Source: Adineta ricciae
Lineage: Eukaryota; Rotifera; Eurotatoria; Adinetida; Adinetidae
DNA length: 64,000 nucleotides
Direction: 5' to 3'
NCBI GenBank assembly: GCA_905250025.1
Contig: CAJNOJ010000299.1
Coordinates: 1 to 64,000, forward strand
The position numbers and the translations under genes were made by a program. The notes beneath the pieces are model-generated. The model worked only from the letters and a program-made list of their open reading frames with translations. It searched no databases and had not been told where the DNA came from. Positions 38,951 to 50,247 of the stretch are shown here, one piece after another; positions within the stretch are counted from its first letter, which is position 1; the number at the start of each line of letters is the position of its first letter.

Positions 38951-39180
38951 GTATACATCGCTTCTTTCCTTTTTCGTTCTAATCTACTTAAATCGAACAT
39001 CAAAGAACAGATGGCGATATCTATTCTTTTCGTGTTCATTCAACCGCAGATGATCTTCACCTTTCATCATTCGATGATGAACATTTTTCCCAATTCATTC
39101 ATTGACGTTCAACGACAAAATAGATGGGACGACATTCCAAATCAAAGAAAATCTGTTCGATTGAAAATCTTTCGAATGAA

Positions 39181-39250
39181 NTGACAGAAACAACTTTAGT
39201 TTGGTGGGGGCTAGACCCCCCCCCCAGCCCCCCACCTAATCGGGAACCAT
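39181..39250. other. assembly junction with G/C-run inverted repeat
   Basis: After the n at 39181 about 70 bases do not belong to block 1 or block 2. They contain GGTGGGGGCT (~39201), a C homopolymer and AGCCCCCCACC (~39228), which together form an inverted repeat. The motif GGTGGGGGCTAGAC loosely resembles the left end of the TIR element at 27637 (GTTGGGGGCACTAGGAC). It may be the poorly assembled stub of that element. Confidence 0.45.
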
Positions 39251-39486
39251 GATTCCCGTGCAATGTTTACGTCTCTCTCTCTCTTTCTATCTGCACATTA
39301 TGTTAGTCTTGTTACAACTAATTAACTACATGCGTAATTACTTGTGCAACAAATAATTATGGCGACGAATTGTCCGTCCACCGAGCGAGCAGTGTGATTG
39401 AACGAAGTGAATCGTACCAAAAGAAAGATTTATTCAAAACTTATGTGTCAATGTTGATTTGTGATTCTGTCAAATTGAAAAAACTT

Positions 39487-41683
39487 TCAATAAACGTATT
39501 CATTTTCTCTAGAAAAAGAGAAGAGAACTTGCAGAAAGCATAGAAAAACTAGTTCATCCTTACTCATAAATTTCGGCGTCATCTTCCGAAAGACAACGAC
39601 ATAGTAAACTAGCAAACTAATGAGTAGAATAACAGATGCAACAAGAAAGCCAATATTGGGACGCGATATAACCGGTGCTATGACGAGATAAATTGATATT
39701 AATATCATGATTATCACCAGAGGAATAGGAACCTGAAAAATATGTTTCAACTATGTTATTCCCTATTGAATAGAATGTACTTTAATAACTCGATGAGCAT
39801 CGCGTTTCGTAAATCGACAGCAGAGCACGGCAGTGAATGTTAATCCACGGAAAAGCCAAGAAACGAAACTAAAATAATTGATCAGACCGTCAACATCACT
39901 TGGAATACAGTAGATGATCGAAAGAATCGCCTGAAGTAAACAAAACACAACGAAATAAACCGACTCAACAAAAGAACAAACTTGTAATATAATGGCAGGT
40001 AATGGTGTTAGTCGTTGTTTTTGAATATACGAAAAAATGGCAGGTAAATATCCATAGCGTGCACTAACCATACAATGACGAGCGTATGAGTACGTCGATA
40101 CATTGGCACTGCCCAATGCACTTATAGATATTAAAATTGGTAAAGCACGAGCCACAGATCCTAGTACAATCTCGCCCCATGTCTAAAGAGATAATCACCA
40201 ATGGGTATCGCTCATACCATAGAAAATGTTTATATACCATGGCAACGGCATTTGAACTCAGCAATTCAGATTTCGTCATCACTGTAAAATACGATATATT
40301 CGTCAGAATATATAAAATAATGACTGCAGGAATGGCCACAACAATAGATAACCACAGATTTCTGAACGACATGTACAATAAGCAATCAGTTGTACATGAA
40401 TATGTAAATACCGTTTAGGATTTTTTACTTCTTCAGTTACTGACGTTAAACTACCCCATCCGGCATATGCCCAAAGTCCAGAATAGAAAGCAAGTGCGAT
40501 TCTTAACGGATTATCCGTTGTACCTATTCAGTTTATAAAAAAAGAAATCGTGAAAATCTGCTTCAGAAATATTAACCATGGAAAGAATTCTTCAAATTGT
40601 CAGTGTATCCTAATTGAAGGAGAACAAACTTTTGTTTCATTCTATATCAATCAAATCGAAACAAACCTTGACCGATTCGCACGAGACCTGCGATGGCAAT
40701 CACCAAGATTGTCGCCATTTTGCTTACAGTAAATACAATATTCAATCGATTGGCTGCTGTAACACTCCATGCATTTACATTGCCAAGAATGACTAAATAC
40801 ATAAGTGAAAATGTAGATAAAAATAATATCGGATCATCCAACGGACCAAGCGAGAAAATAGCCAACATTTTCACTAATTCAATCGGTGGACCACAACCTA
40901 AATGAATTGAGTCAGACGATTGCTAAGCTTCGCTTTCTACTTACTATCCATAATTCCCGATAAAAAGTAGGATGAAAATGTGAGAACAATAATGGCATTG
41001 CTTGATGGTTGAAGAATAAATGTTTTCGCCCAACTATTAACAAATGCAAGCATATCACCAGTCCGAGCATGAGCCGATCCAATTCCTACATTATATATCG
41101 TTAAACTTAAATGTAGATATACTCCATGAAATTCTCTCTTGAAATCCCGAAATATTCTCTACTGAACCTTTCGAAGATTTTTATCGATTCGGTTATCACC
41201 TTCTCTCATGTAGATCAGTTCCGAACCACTCAACGGCATTATTATTGCAATTTCAGCGTAACATAATGCACCTAGAGTGAAGAAAGTCAATAAAAAAAAA
41301 TACTACTTTGCTAATGAGATATCTTGCCGAGTAGAGCTACGAGTCCGCACATAACCCACACTATTAGACATAAGCCAACTGATTGAGTCTCTCGCAGAAC
41401 GCCTTTCGGGGAAATGAAGATACCAGTACCTAAATATAATGAAATAAGTACGAGAAATCAGGCTAAATATCTGCTCACCAATAATCGTGCCGATAATGAA
41501 AGTAACGGCAGAAAATAGGCCAAGATGTCGTTTTAATGCGATCTTCTCATTGCATGGTACATTCTCTACGTTGGAGTCGGTATTTTGAATTAATTCAGTT
41601 GTTGGATGTTGTCTTTGACTCATTGATGAACTCACTCGTCGTTCGACCGTGAACTCTTCTGTGTATGGTTCGATACGATTCAT
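39487..41683 (-). CDS. SLC7-type amino-acid transporter, copy B
   Basis: Same nine-exon structure as 28587-30782 and no visible damage: start MNRIEPYTEEFTVERR, TM1 motif GTIIG then TGIFISPKG, and the large penultimate exon encoding VARALPILISISALGSANVS. The GC-AG intron 2 is shared (GGCAAGATATC at ~41328). Differences from copy A are mostly conservative substitutions, as expected for an allele. The C-terminus differs slightly (QVLFSFSRENEYVY). Function as for copy A. Confidence 0.83.
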
Positions 41684-42447
41684 TTAGAGCCGAAATAAAA
41701 CAAATATATATCGTTTTATTTAAATTCTTAAAAATTCGTGGACAAATACGATGATGACAAAGCGAGTAATCAAAAAAGAACGAGAATAAATACTCTTCAC
41801 TTATCAGACTTCGATTAACATTACAAATGATAAAAATGTCACATAAGAAATTTCTCGCTATTCAATAATTTCTCTTCACATGATGTATGCGTGGCGATAA
41901 CAACATAAAGATACAGGTCGTTTCCAGGAAAATTCTTTCATTCTCGGATTTCTGAAAAAGTTTCACACTTTATCTATCATTGTATGTCTCTTCGCGGAAA
42001 ATGATATTCTCCCCGAATTATACACCCCCGAAAAACACTATTCTCAGAAGAACAAGCAACAAATAAACGTCTTGGTCCGAATGAATTATTTGTTTCACAA
42101 CAAGTGTTAAGAAGAATCAACAATGATGCATATTATTATTACTTACATTCTTTTGCAGTCTATATCCTGCATTTCAGTAGTGATGAAACTCTTACAGTCT
42201 GTTTCTTCTATAACTACGTCTTTAATACGCAAACGCAGTCTACGCTTCATTCAATTACCATACAGATAGACGTAGGTTAATAATTGTATACAAGAAGAAA
42301 GAGCGATAGTTATACTGTGTTACTTTCCATGTTATCATCAAGATATTGTCATCCAACATATCCAATTTCATTATTTCCGAGATCCAGTTCTTTGAGTGTC
42401 TGCACAACAACGAGTAGATAGAGTGTCTATTTGAGATAAATGGAGCA

Positions 42448-42892
42448 TCAATGGCAATTACCACATTGTTGAGTATCATACTGAAAGAAGATGTAACAAC
42501 TACCTTGTTCTTTCGTAAGCCATCGGCCAGCAAATGTACTCCTCTTGTTTAGAATCTGAGTACAATTAAGAGCTTATGTAGTCAATACCTACAATGGGAA
42601 AAATGCATGAATGGTATGTAAAATGTTTAAGAAACGAACAATGAGAAAGTGTAACAGAGGTTGTACTTAAAATACTAGATTGTTAGATCTATCCTGGTGA
42701 TTGTCTGTAATAAGACGTACTGTTAGTCAAGAGCGACATATGGAATATATGAACGGAAAATAACATTACTTTTTGTTGTAGGTACGCATCCAAAATTAGA
42801 TTCAATCGTTGACACACATTACACATATTGAGAATAAAATACACAGTTCCTACCAATAATGTCACAAAAGTTGCTGTTGGTCTGTACGACAT
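42448..42892 (-). CDS. possible small Cys-containing secreted or membrane peptide (hypothetical)
   Basis: Two exons, 42892-42770 and 42555-42448, join in phase 0 through a 214-nt GT-AG intron and give 76 aa. The N-terminus MSYRPTATFVTLLVGTVYFIL could be a signal peptide or anchor. The C-terminal part has four cysteines (QGSCYIFFQYD, QCGNCH). Copy A near 31620-32020 keeps the second exon but has a 2-base insertion in the first. No family recognised. The model rests only on splice consensus and partial conservation between copies. Confidence 0.28.
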
Positions 42893-44284
42893 TGGTAAAA
42901 GCCGTTTGAATATACAATGTACCGATTTTGACGACGAGAGAAATGATGTGTGTAACTTTTTGTTTCGCTTCTTTTCATACCATGATTACAAAATATGTTT
43001 ACAGCTTGTGATATTCACATATATTTGTTGTATGCATATGCGATTCGGTTTGGAAACTTTTTTTTTTGTTCTATTAAGCTATTTTTCATTTTCATGTCAC
43101 TATCCTTCACATTATAGATAAGTGGGGAAAATTCGGGTACAAATTCGAGCGTTGTGTGTATTTCAAAAGTGAGATACACCATATACTTCAAGTTTGGCTT
43201 AAAAGTTGTAAGCCTTCGTTGCGGACAATATACATTGTATGCAGTAGGAGAAGATCTGGGGAGAATGATTCTTCGAACTTGTGTGACTCCAACGATTTTT
43301 TGTGGATTTAGTTCTCAATTGGTGAAGAAGGATATCCACTACACACTCTCGAGCAGGGCGCATCACATGTTTTTGCCACATTAGGTTTACCAAAGAACGT
43401 AAGAGCGACGTGTTTTTCTCTTTCTTTTGTTTTTCATGACGCCAGGAACAAAAAACTGGTAGTGATATTTCACATGCTATGATGGTTCCTTAAAAACAAA
43501 AATATGATACACATAGATAGGTTGTGAAGATGTAAGAATAATTCTAAGTGATAGTTATCATCTTACACATCTATACTGGTCTCAATTTAGTCGATACACA
43601 TGGTACATTCTCGTTTCAATTTGGAGTGTTAAGAATCTTATGTGAATGACCGATAAGTTCGTTCAATTTAATTTCGGTAGTAGTATAATTAGAAAATTAG
43701 CAACAGTATAGCTGAAATTGCTGATACGAATAAACTTGTATTCATTACTGCATGGTTGTTTTTTGAAATTCAGTTACATTGAACGTCGGACTATTTTTTG
43801 GCCGAATCCATTTACCTCGAAGCAAGAAAGAGATATATGATGAAATCGACACGATACGAAGTTTTATTTTGCAGTTATCCGACCGGAAAACTGACTATTT
43901 CCAATACTATTGGTTAGAATCGATAAAGATTCATTTACAAGATATGCATGTCGGAATATTGTGGTGTCTATCGAGTGAAACGTCGTGCTAATTTGAATAA
44001 TGAACGCGATAAGCAAAAACAGAGGAAAAACCAATGCAACGTTAGTATTTAAGTTTTCAACACACAATACTTGCTCTCGCGAAATAAATTTTAGTTCCAT
44101 AAAGTGTGAAAAAGGTTAAGGATGAAGAAATATACGAACTTATGTGTTTCTCTTTCATTTATCAGAACAAGGTAGCTTATTTACAAACGGAAGTGCACTG
44201 ATGACAAATAAAAAAAAGAGCAGATGCTAATATAAATTATATGTGAACAAACGCGTTCATTTTGCAAAATAAAACGACCAAGGT
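42893..44284. other. poorly coding interval, copy B
   Basis: Counterpart of 32020-33263. A plus-strand open stretch at 43779-43991 (RSKKEIYDEIDTIRSFILQL) is partly conserved with copy A, but it has no known domain, no clear splice sites, and an upstream insertion relative to A (~43660-43790). Confidence 0.35.
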
Positions 44285-44647
44285 ATGCTCGCACTAACAG
44301 CGACGTTACTGTTTAATCTGTTTATGCCAGTGAATACTTCTTATTCACTCTATTATTCTAATCTTCATCAAGATTCTAATCGAACATATGATTGTTTATA
44401 TTCTTATATAAATGATATTGGAAAAGCAGCTGGTAAAAATGATCTTCACAACTATCATTTAGTGCCTTATTGTCGTCGACTCGATGATAACGACGAGCAA
44501 GATGAAGTTCAGTATCCTATTCGTGAAAACATAAATAAGACTTTCACTTTCAAACAATTGAAAAGTGAAAATGTGACAGGTGAACAATTACTCGAATGGT
44601 TTTCACCCGTTGACATTGCAGAAATATATGAAATGTCTAAGAGTGAG
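44285..44647 (+). CDS. LDLa/EGF/7TM receptor, N-terminal fragment (copy B, cut by n)
   Basis: ATG 44285; signal peptide MLALTATLLFNLFMPVNTS and the following ~100 residues match 33264-33626 with few changes. The frame is lost only because the contig ends at 44648. The TATAAA-like element upstream (~44233) is shared with copy A. Confidence 0.8.
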
Positions 44648-44648
44648 N

Positions 44649-45724
44649 GAGGCAGAATTCAGAACTTATTGTCATCGCGGCATTCTCGTTTTCCGTGGTT
44701 TAAACAAGACGAAGACATGCCTTTGTCCACCCAATTACTTCGGATCTCGATGTCAGTGGCAAAATCAACGTGTCAGTTTAACAGTTCAATTCGTATGGAG
44801 TGGCGTTTCATTTCAAATAACAATATTTGAAGTCATCTTCATGCTGATTGACCAACATGGTCAAATTGGGCCGTATCATGAACGACTTACATATGTGCCA
44901 AATCGTGACTGTAAAGCAAAGTATAATCTTTACTTACTCTATCCCGACCGACCGAAATCGCCAGCACAGAATTATTCCATTCGCATCGATATCTATGAGA
45001 AAACTCAGTTGACCTATTGGGCCAGTTGGTACTTACCAATTCCTTTCCCCTTCTTACCTGTTAATCGAATTGCTACCCAACTAACCATTCCTGAATCACC
45101 CAATCATGAATCGTGTGCTGTATCCTGTGGCGATCATGGCCAATGTGTGAATTACGTCAATGAAAGATCAATGTCTTTCTGTTTATGTGATGAAAGATAT
45201 TCCGGTTCTTATTGTAATGTTAAAACTGAATGTAAATGTGCCAATCAATCGCTCTGCTTGACTTCGACGATATGCGTTTGTCCATTGCATAGATTCGGTT
45301 CCTATTGTCATATGACCCGTTCGATTTGTCAGTTGGAGCGCAATTCATGTGAATATAATGGTCTGTGCGTTCCGACGGACGATCGCATCGATTTAAAAGG
45401 ATTTACTTGTTTTTGTCAGGAAGATCACTCAGGAGAACGATGTGAAAGGAAAGTCAATCGAATCGATATACGTGCCAATGAAGAAATCCGATCGCGAACT
45501 TCATTATTATTAATACATTTCATCACCGCATTCGATCATTCTGAACACGAACGTGGAACTCTATTGAAAAAAGTTGCCTATAATCAAAAAATGATAACCG
45601 TGTATGTTGCACAACCATTTCATTTACTTTTCGTCCAAATACCTAAGCAAGATTATTATTTAACAATCTTTCGTGAAAAACTTACATACTCGTCATATAT
45701 TCAAACGGAAATTCAATCGAAAAA
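44649..45724 (+). CDS. LDLa/EGF/7TM receptor, internal EGF segment (extra copy between two n)
   Basis: Near-identical to 45781-46856 (constant offset of 1132). It encodes EAEFRTYCHRGILVFRGLN through the EGF modules CAVSCGDHGQC, CKCANQSLC and CQLERNSCEYNGLC to IQTEIQSK, where the contig ends at the n at 45725. It has no start or end of its own and is best read as an allelic contig fragment. Confidence 0.8.
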
Positions 45725-45725
45725 N

Positions 45726-48165
45726 TGATTCCAGTTCAATTCCTTCGAAGATAACTCATAGGAAGAAAGCAAATTTCAGCGAGGCAGAATTCAGAACTTA
45801 TTGTCATCGCGGCATTCTCGTTTTCCGTGGTTTAAACAAGACGAAGACATGCCTTTGTCCACCCAATTACTTCGGATCTCGATGTCAGTGGCAAAATCAA
45901 CGTGTCAGTTTAACAGTTCAATTCGTATGGAGTAGCGCCTCATTTCAAATAACAGTATTTGAAGCCATCTTCATGCTGATTGATCAACATGGTCAAATTG
46001 CGCCGTATCATGAACGACTTACATATGTGCCAGATCGTGACTGTAAAGCAAAGTATAATCTTTACTTACTCTATCCCGACCGACCGAAATCGCCAGCACA
46101 GAGTTATTCCATTCGCATCGATATCTATGAAAAAACTCAGTTGATCTATTGGGCCAGTTGGTACTTACCAATTCCTTTCTACTTCTTACCTGTTAATCGA
46201 ATTGCTACCCAACTAATCATTCCCGAATCACCCAATCATGAATCGTGTGCTATATCCTGTGGCGATCATGGCCAATGTGTGAAGTACGTCAATGAAAGAT
46301 TAATGTCTTTCTGTTTATGTGATGAAGGATATTCTGGTTCTTATTGTAATGTTAAAACTGAATGTAAATGTGCCAATCAATCACTCTGCTTGACTTCGAC
46401 GATATGCGTTTGTCCATTGCATAGATTCGGTTCTTATTGTCAAATGACCCGTTCGATTTGTCAATTGGAGCACAATTCATGTGAATACAATGGTCTGTGC
46501 GTTCCGACGGACGATCGCATTGATTTAAAAGGATTTACTTGTTTTTGTCAGGAAGATCACTCAGGAGAACGATGTGAAAGGAAAATCAATCGAATCGATA
46601 TACGTGTCAATGAAGAAATCCGATCGCGAACTTCATTGCTATTAATACATTTCATCACCGCATTCGATCGTTCTGAGCACGAACGTGGAACTCTATTGAA
46701 GAAAGTTGCTTATGATCAAAAAATGATAACCGTGTATATTGCACAACCATTTCATTTACTTTTCGTCCAAATACCTAAGCAAGATTATTATTTAACAATC
46801 TTTCGTGAAAAACTTACATACTCGTCATATATTCAAACGGAAATTCAATCGAAAAAGCGTTGTTCTTCCATAAATCAACTTCTTAACGATACTGTTCGAC
46901 AATACGAATATTTGCAACGAGTTAAATACTATCCCTTGTTATGTCGAAAGAATATCGAGTTAGCCTGTTTTTATGATGATAATGTTATGTGTATATGCGA
47001 TCAGGATCGCTTTTCCAATTGTTTTCTATTCAATCATACACTGAATGATGATTGTCAGGGTTATAACTATTGTGAAAATCGAGGCCGATGCTTTCAAAAC
47101 AATGCTTCATGTCCGACCAAATATACGTGTATCTGTCGCGATTGCTATTACGGCGCTAAATGTCAATTTTCTACGGAAGGCTTTCTTTTCACACTCGACA
47201 CAATTCTTGCCTTTCATATCAGACCGAATCGTCCACTAAATCAGCAAACACGACCGATTCAAGTCAGTATTTCCATCAGCGTGATTTTTTTAGTTCTTGG
47301 GTTGTCCAATGGTTTATTGTCATTTGTCACGCTTCGTCGAGCCCAAGTCAAACGAATCGGAACGGGTCATTATCTTTTCTATTCGTCGATTGTCGCAACG
47401 TTTACAATATTAACTTTAACATACAAATTCTGGCTGTTGATTTTGACTCAAATGTCCGTGATGACCAATCGATCGTTACTTTATTTTAATTGTGTGACCG
47501 TCGATGTTACTCTTCGAATTCTGCTCACAACAAGTGAGTGGCTAAATTCATGTGTATCGGTGGAAAGAATGGTTAGTATCGTTATGGGCGTTCGCTTTCA
47601 ACGGAAAACGAGTGTCAGATTTGCCAAACGAGTCATCATCATGATGTTCGTTTTCATCATAGCCACACATATCCACGAACCGTTCCGTCGACAACTGATT
47701 GATGATTATGATATCGACGAGCATCGAATTTGGTGTTTTGTGCGATATTTACCATGGATGCAAAAATATAACTCGTACATGACTATCTTTCATTTTCTTA
47801 CACCATTTCTAATCAATATTTCGTGTTCGCTTTGGATTATTATCAAATTAGCCTACAGACGAAGTCATAAAGAACGCTCTCGAACGCTGAAATATCATTT
47901 GAGAGTTCAAATTCAACACCATCAACATCTTTTATATTCGCCATTTATCTTAATTGTATTGAGTTTGCCTCGTCTAGTTATTTCATTTACAAGCGGCTGT
48001 ATGAGATCAACCAAGCAACCGTGGTTATACTTGGCTGGCTACTTTCTTTCATTCGTTCCGTCAATGTCAATATTTATTGTTTTTGTAATGCCATCAAAAG
48101 CTTACAAGACAGAGTTTTACGCAGTTACCGAACATTTTTTGAGAAAATTTCGCTCAGCCCGGTAA
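45726..48165 (+). CDS. LDLa/EGF/7TM receptor, C-terminal half
   Basis: Open from the n at 45725 to TAA at 48165. Three or four EGF-type modules lie at ~46243-46585 (CGDHGQC, CANQSLC, CEYNGLC...CFCQEDHSGERC) and another at ~47056-47165 (CQGYNYCENRGRC). Seven membrane helices follow from ~47266: ISVIFLVLGLSNGLLSF, HYLFYSSIVATF, TM3 ending SVERMVSIV (E-R in place of DRY), MFVFIIATHIHEP, FLTPFLINISCSLWI, PFILIVLSLPRLVI, YLSGYFLSFVPSM-like. The basic C-tail ends RKFRSAR. It signals presumably through G proteins; ligand unknown. AATAAA at 48289-48294. Its N-terminal half is at 33264-35499, with a gap of unknown size between. Confidence 0.83.
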
Positions 48166-49146
48166 TTTTGAGTGGTGTGGGTGAAGGTAGAAGAACCATT
48201 ATTCTGTCATAGACTACAATCTCTTAATATATGTTCGAATGCACAGCTTGATGTACTCTCGTATTTCATATTCTGTTCTAGCTAATGTAATAAAATGAAC
48301 TCGTCGTCGTTCGGTATCATATGAATGTAATAATATACTTTTAGCTGAATAGTGTTTACAGTACATGCTTGAAATAATATTTTCAAAATGGAAGTATATG
48401 ACCGGTACAAAAAGTCATTTTCAATAAAAAAGATTCTTTTCGTAGGTCGTTGACGTACGTATATTGATGGATCCCCGTAGCATTGAAGGTATGAAACTGA
48501 ATAGATGAGTGTTACGATACTTTTGTCGTCTCTGTTACATAATGCACGATGCTAGCCAGAATTATTCGTAAATGACATTAATCGACTAAACATCGTATAT
48601 ATCAATACCTCTCTTTTGAACGCGCACTACTTATGAATTTGATTCTCCATAAATAATGTAATCTCTCTCAGAGATTTCACTATAGATACGTTGACTGAAT
48701 TCACCAGATGAAATATCGATTGCGGAAGGATATTTCATATGCTAACCATGCGAAGGTGATAGGGAAAAATACAATATTTATTGGAATATAAAAAACAGAA
48801 TTAGATATAATTACGAAATCACGTTAATAGTGGTTAAACCAATGTCCTTGCCATGTCTAGGATGAACTCTGGCTTTTCGTATTGCGAATGTCTTCAAAAA
48901 CTCTCTTCGAAAATTACGATTCCAAACAATTGATACATAAAATGTTCCAGCAGCAAACAAGTAGGAACTCAATCGAATAAATCCAATAATTAAATCTTCC
49001 CAAGCGATACGCAAAGTTGATTTTATCCATCCATCAGTAAACAAAGCATAAAGAATATATATTCCGTATGGAACATAATTGATAACAGCAAGAACCGATT
49101 GTGTAAATAACATGATTGATAGTTGAGAATCAATCTCTTCGTTGAT
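47858..49146. repeat. block 4, first copy (direct repeat of 49148-50583)
   Basis: Contains the last ~100 codons of the receptor (+), the intergenic stretch and the C-terminal end of the convergent GPCR (-). It is followed by n (49147) and then the second copy, which carries two extra segments of about 85-90 bp. Confidence 0.85.
48811..49146 (-). CDS. rhodopsin-type GPCR, C-terminal fragment with intact frame (copy 1)
   Basis: Encodes from INEEIDSQLSIMLFTQS through NYVPYGIYILYALF, the tryptophan codon TGG in LRIAWEDLI, TM7 IGFIRLSSYLFAAGTFYVS and the tail RKARVHPRHGK. It stops at 48811. The upstream part is lost at n 49147. Compare 50248-51311, which has TGA in place of that TGG. TTTATT at 48777-48782 is a likely poly(A) signal for this minus-strand gene. 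Confidence 0.78.
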   Translation of the reverse strand: MNEEIDSQLSIMLFTQSVLAVINYVPYGIYILYALFTDGWIKSTLRIAWEDLIIGFIRLSSYLFAAGTFYVSIVWNRNFRREFLKTFAIRKARVHPRHGKDIGLTTINVIS

Positions 49147-49147
49147 N

Positions 49148-49455
49148 GACGAAGTCATAAAGAACGCTCTCGAACGCTGAAATATCATTTGAGAGTTCAA
49201 ATTCAACACCATCAACATCTTTCATATTCGCCATTTATCTTAACTGTATTGAGTTTACCTCGTCTAGCTATTTCGTTTACAAGCGGCTGTATGAGATCAA
49301 CCAAGCAACCGTGGCTATACTTAGCTGGCTACTTTCTTTCATTCGTTCCGTCAATGTCAATATTTATTGTTTTTGTAATGCCATCAAAAGCTTACAAGAC
49401 AGAGTTTTACGCAGTTACCGAACATTTTTTCAGCAAATTTCGCTCAGCTCGGTAA
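49148..49455 (+). CDS. LDLa/EGF/7TM receptor, C-terminal fragment (allelic copy)
   Basis: Repeats the final helices and C-tail of 45726-48165 (RSHKERSRTLKYHLRVQIQ ... KFRSAR) with a few substitutions, starting abruptly after n 49147. Intact as far as it goes; a contig fragment. Confidence 0.78.
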
Positions 49456-50247
49456 TTCCGAGTGGTATGGGTGAGGGTAGAAGAACCATTATTCTATCAT
49501 AGACTAGAATCACTTACCATGTTCGTGTGCACAGCTTGATGTACTCTAGTAATTCATATTCTGTTCTAGCTAATGTAATAAAATGAACTCGTCGTCGTTC
49601 GGTATCATATGAGTGTAATGCTTCTAGCTGAATGGTGTTTACACATCCTTGAAATGATGTTTTCAAAACGGAAGTATGACTGGTACAAAAGGTCATTTTC
49701 AAAAAAAAAAGATTCTTTTCGTAGTAACTCGCAGCGACGACTGGTTTCTTTTTTCGCTGATTATTTTCGTTGTCGTAATTTCTTTTTCATACGAATTTAT
49801 AACTATAAACGAATAGTCGTTGACGTATATTGATGGATCCCCGTAGTTTTGAAGGTATGAAACTGAATAGATGAGCATTACCATACTTTTGTCGTCTCTG
49901 TTACATAATGCACAGTGCTAGCCAGAAATATTCGTAAATGACATTAATCGACTAAACATTGTATATCAATATCTATCTTTTGAACACACTACTTATGAAC
50001 TTGATTCTCCATAAATAAAGTAATCTTTGCCTGAGATTTCACTATAGATATGTTGACCAAATTCACCAGATGAAATATTGGTTGCGGAATGATATTTCAT
50101 AAGCTAACCTTTACCTATCACGCGTTGAATAGGCTACATTAGATACGACTTCATAGTATGAAAGGTGTAGTCGATCCGATATGTATACGAAGGTGATAGG
50201 GAAAAATGCAATATTTATTGCAATATAAAAAACAGAATTAGATGTGA

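Larger units (their letters stand above)
35501..39180. repeat. block 1, second copy
   Basis: Direct-orientation near-copy of 22460-26010. It contains the GST N-terminus (-), GPCR relic B, the decayed membrane-protein sequence and the first bases of the F-box gene. n characters lie at both edges. Confidence 0.85.
39251..44647. repeat. block 2, second copy
   Basis: Near-copy of 28353-33626 in direct orientation: TIR-element right end, SLC7 copy B, the 41.7-44.3 kb interval and the start of the LDLa receptor. It ends at n 44648. Confidence 0.85.

Noticed and set aside
22460..44647. A real ~11-kb tandem duplication of the GST-GPCR-SLC7-receptor segment
   Set aside because: Each copy B edge coincides with an n, copy B truncates genes exactly at the n, and divergence is of allelic size. 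Assembly redundancy is simpler, though not proven.
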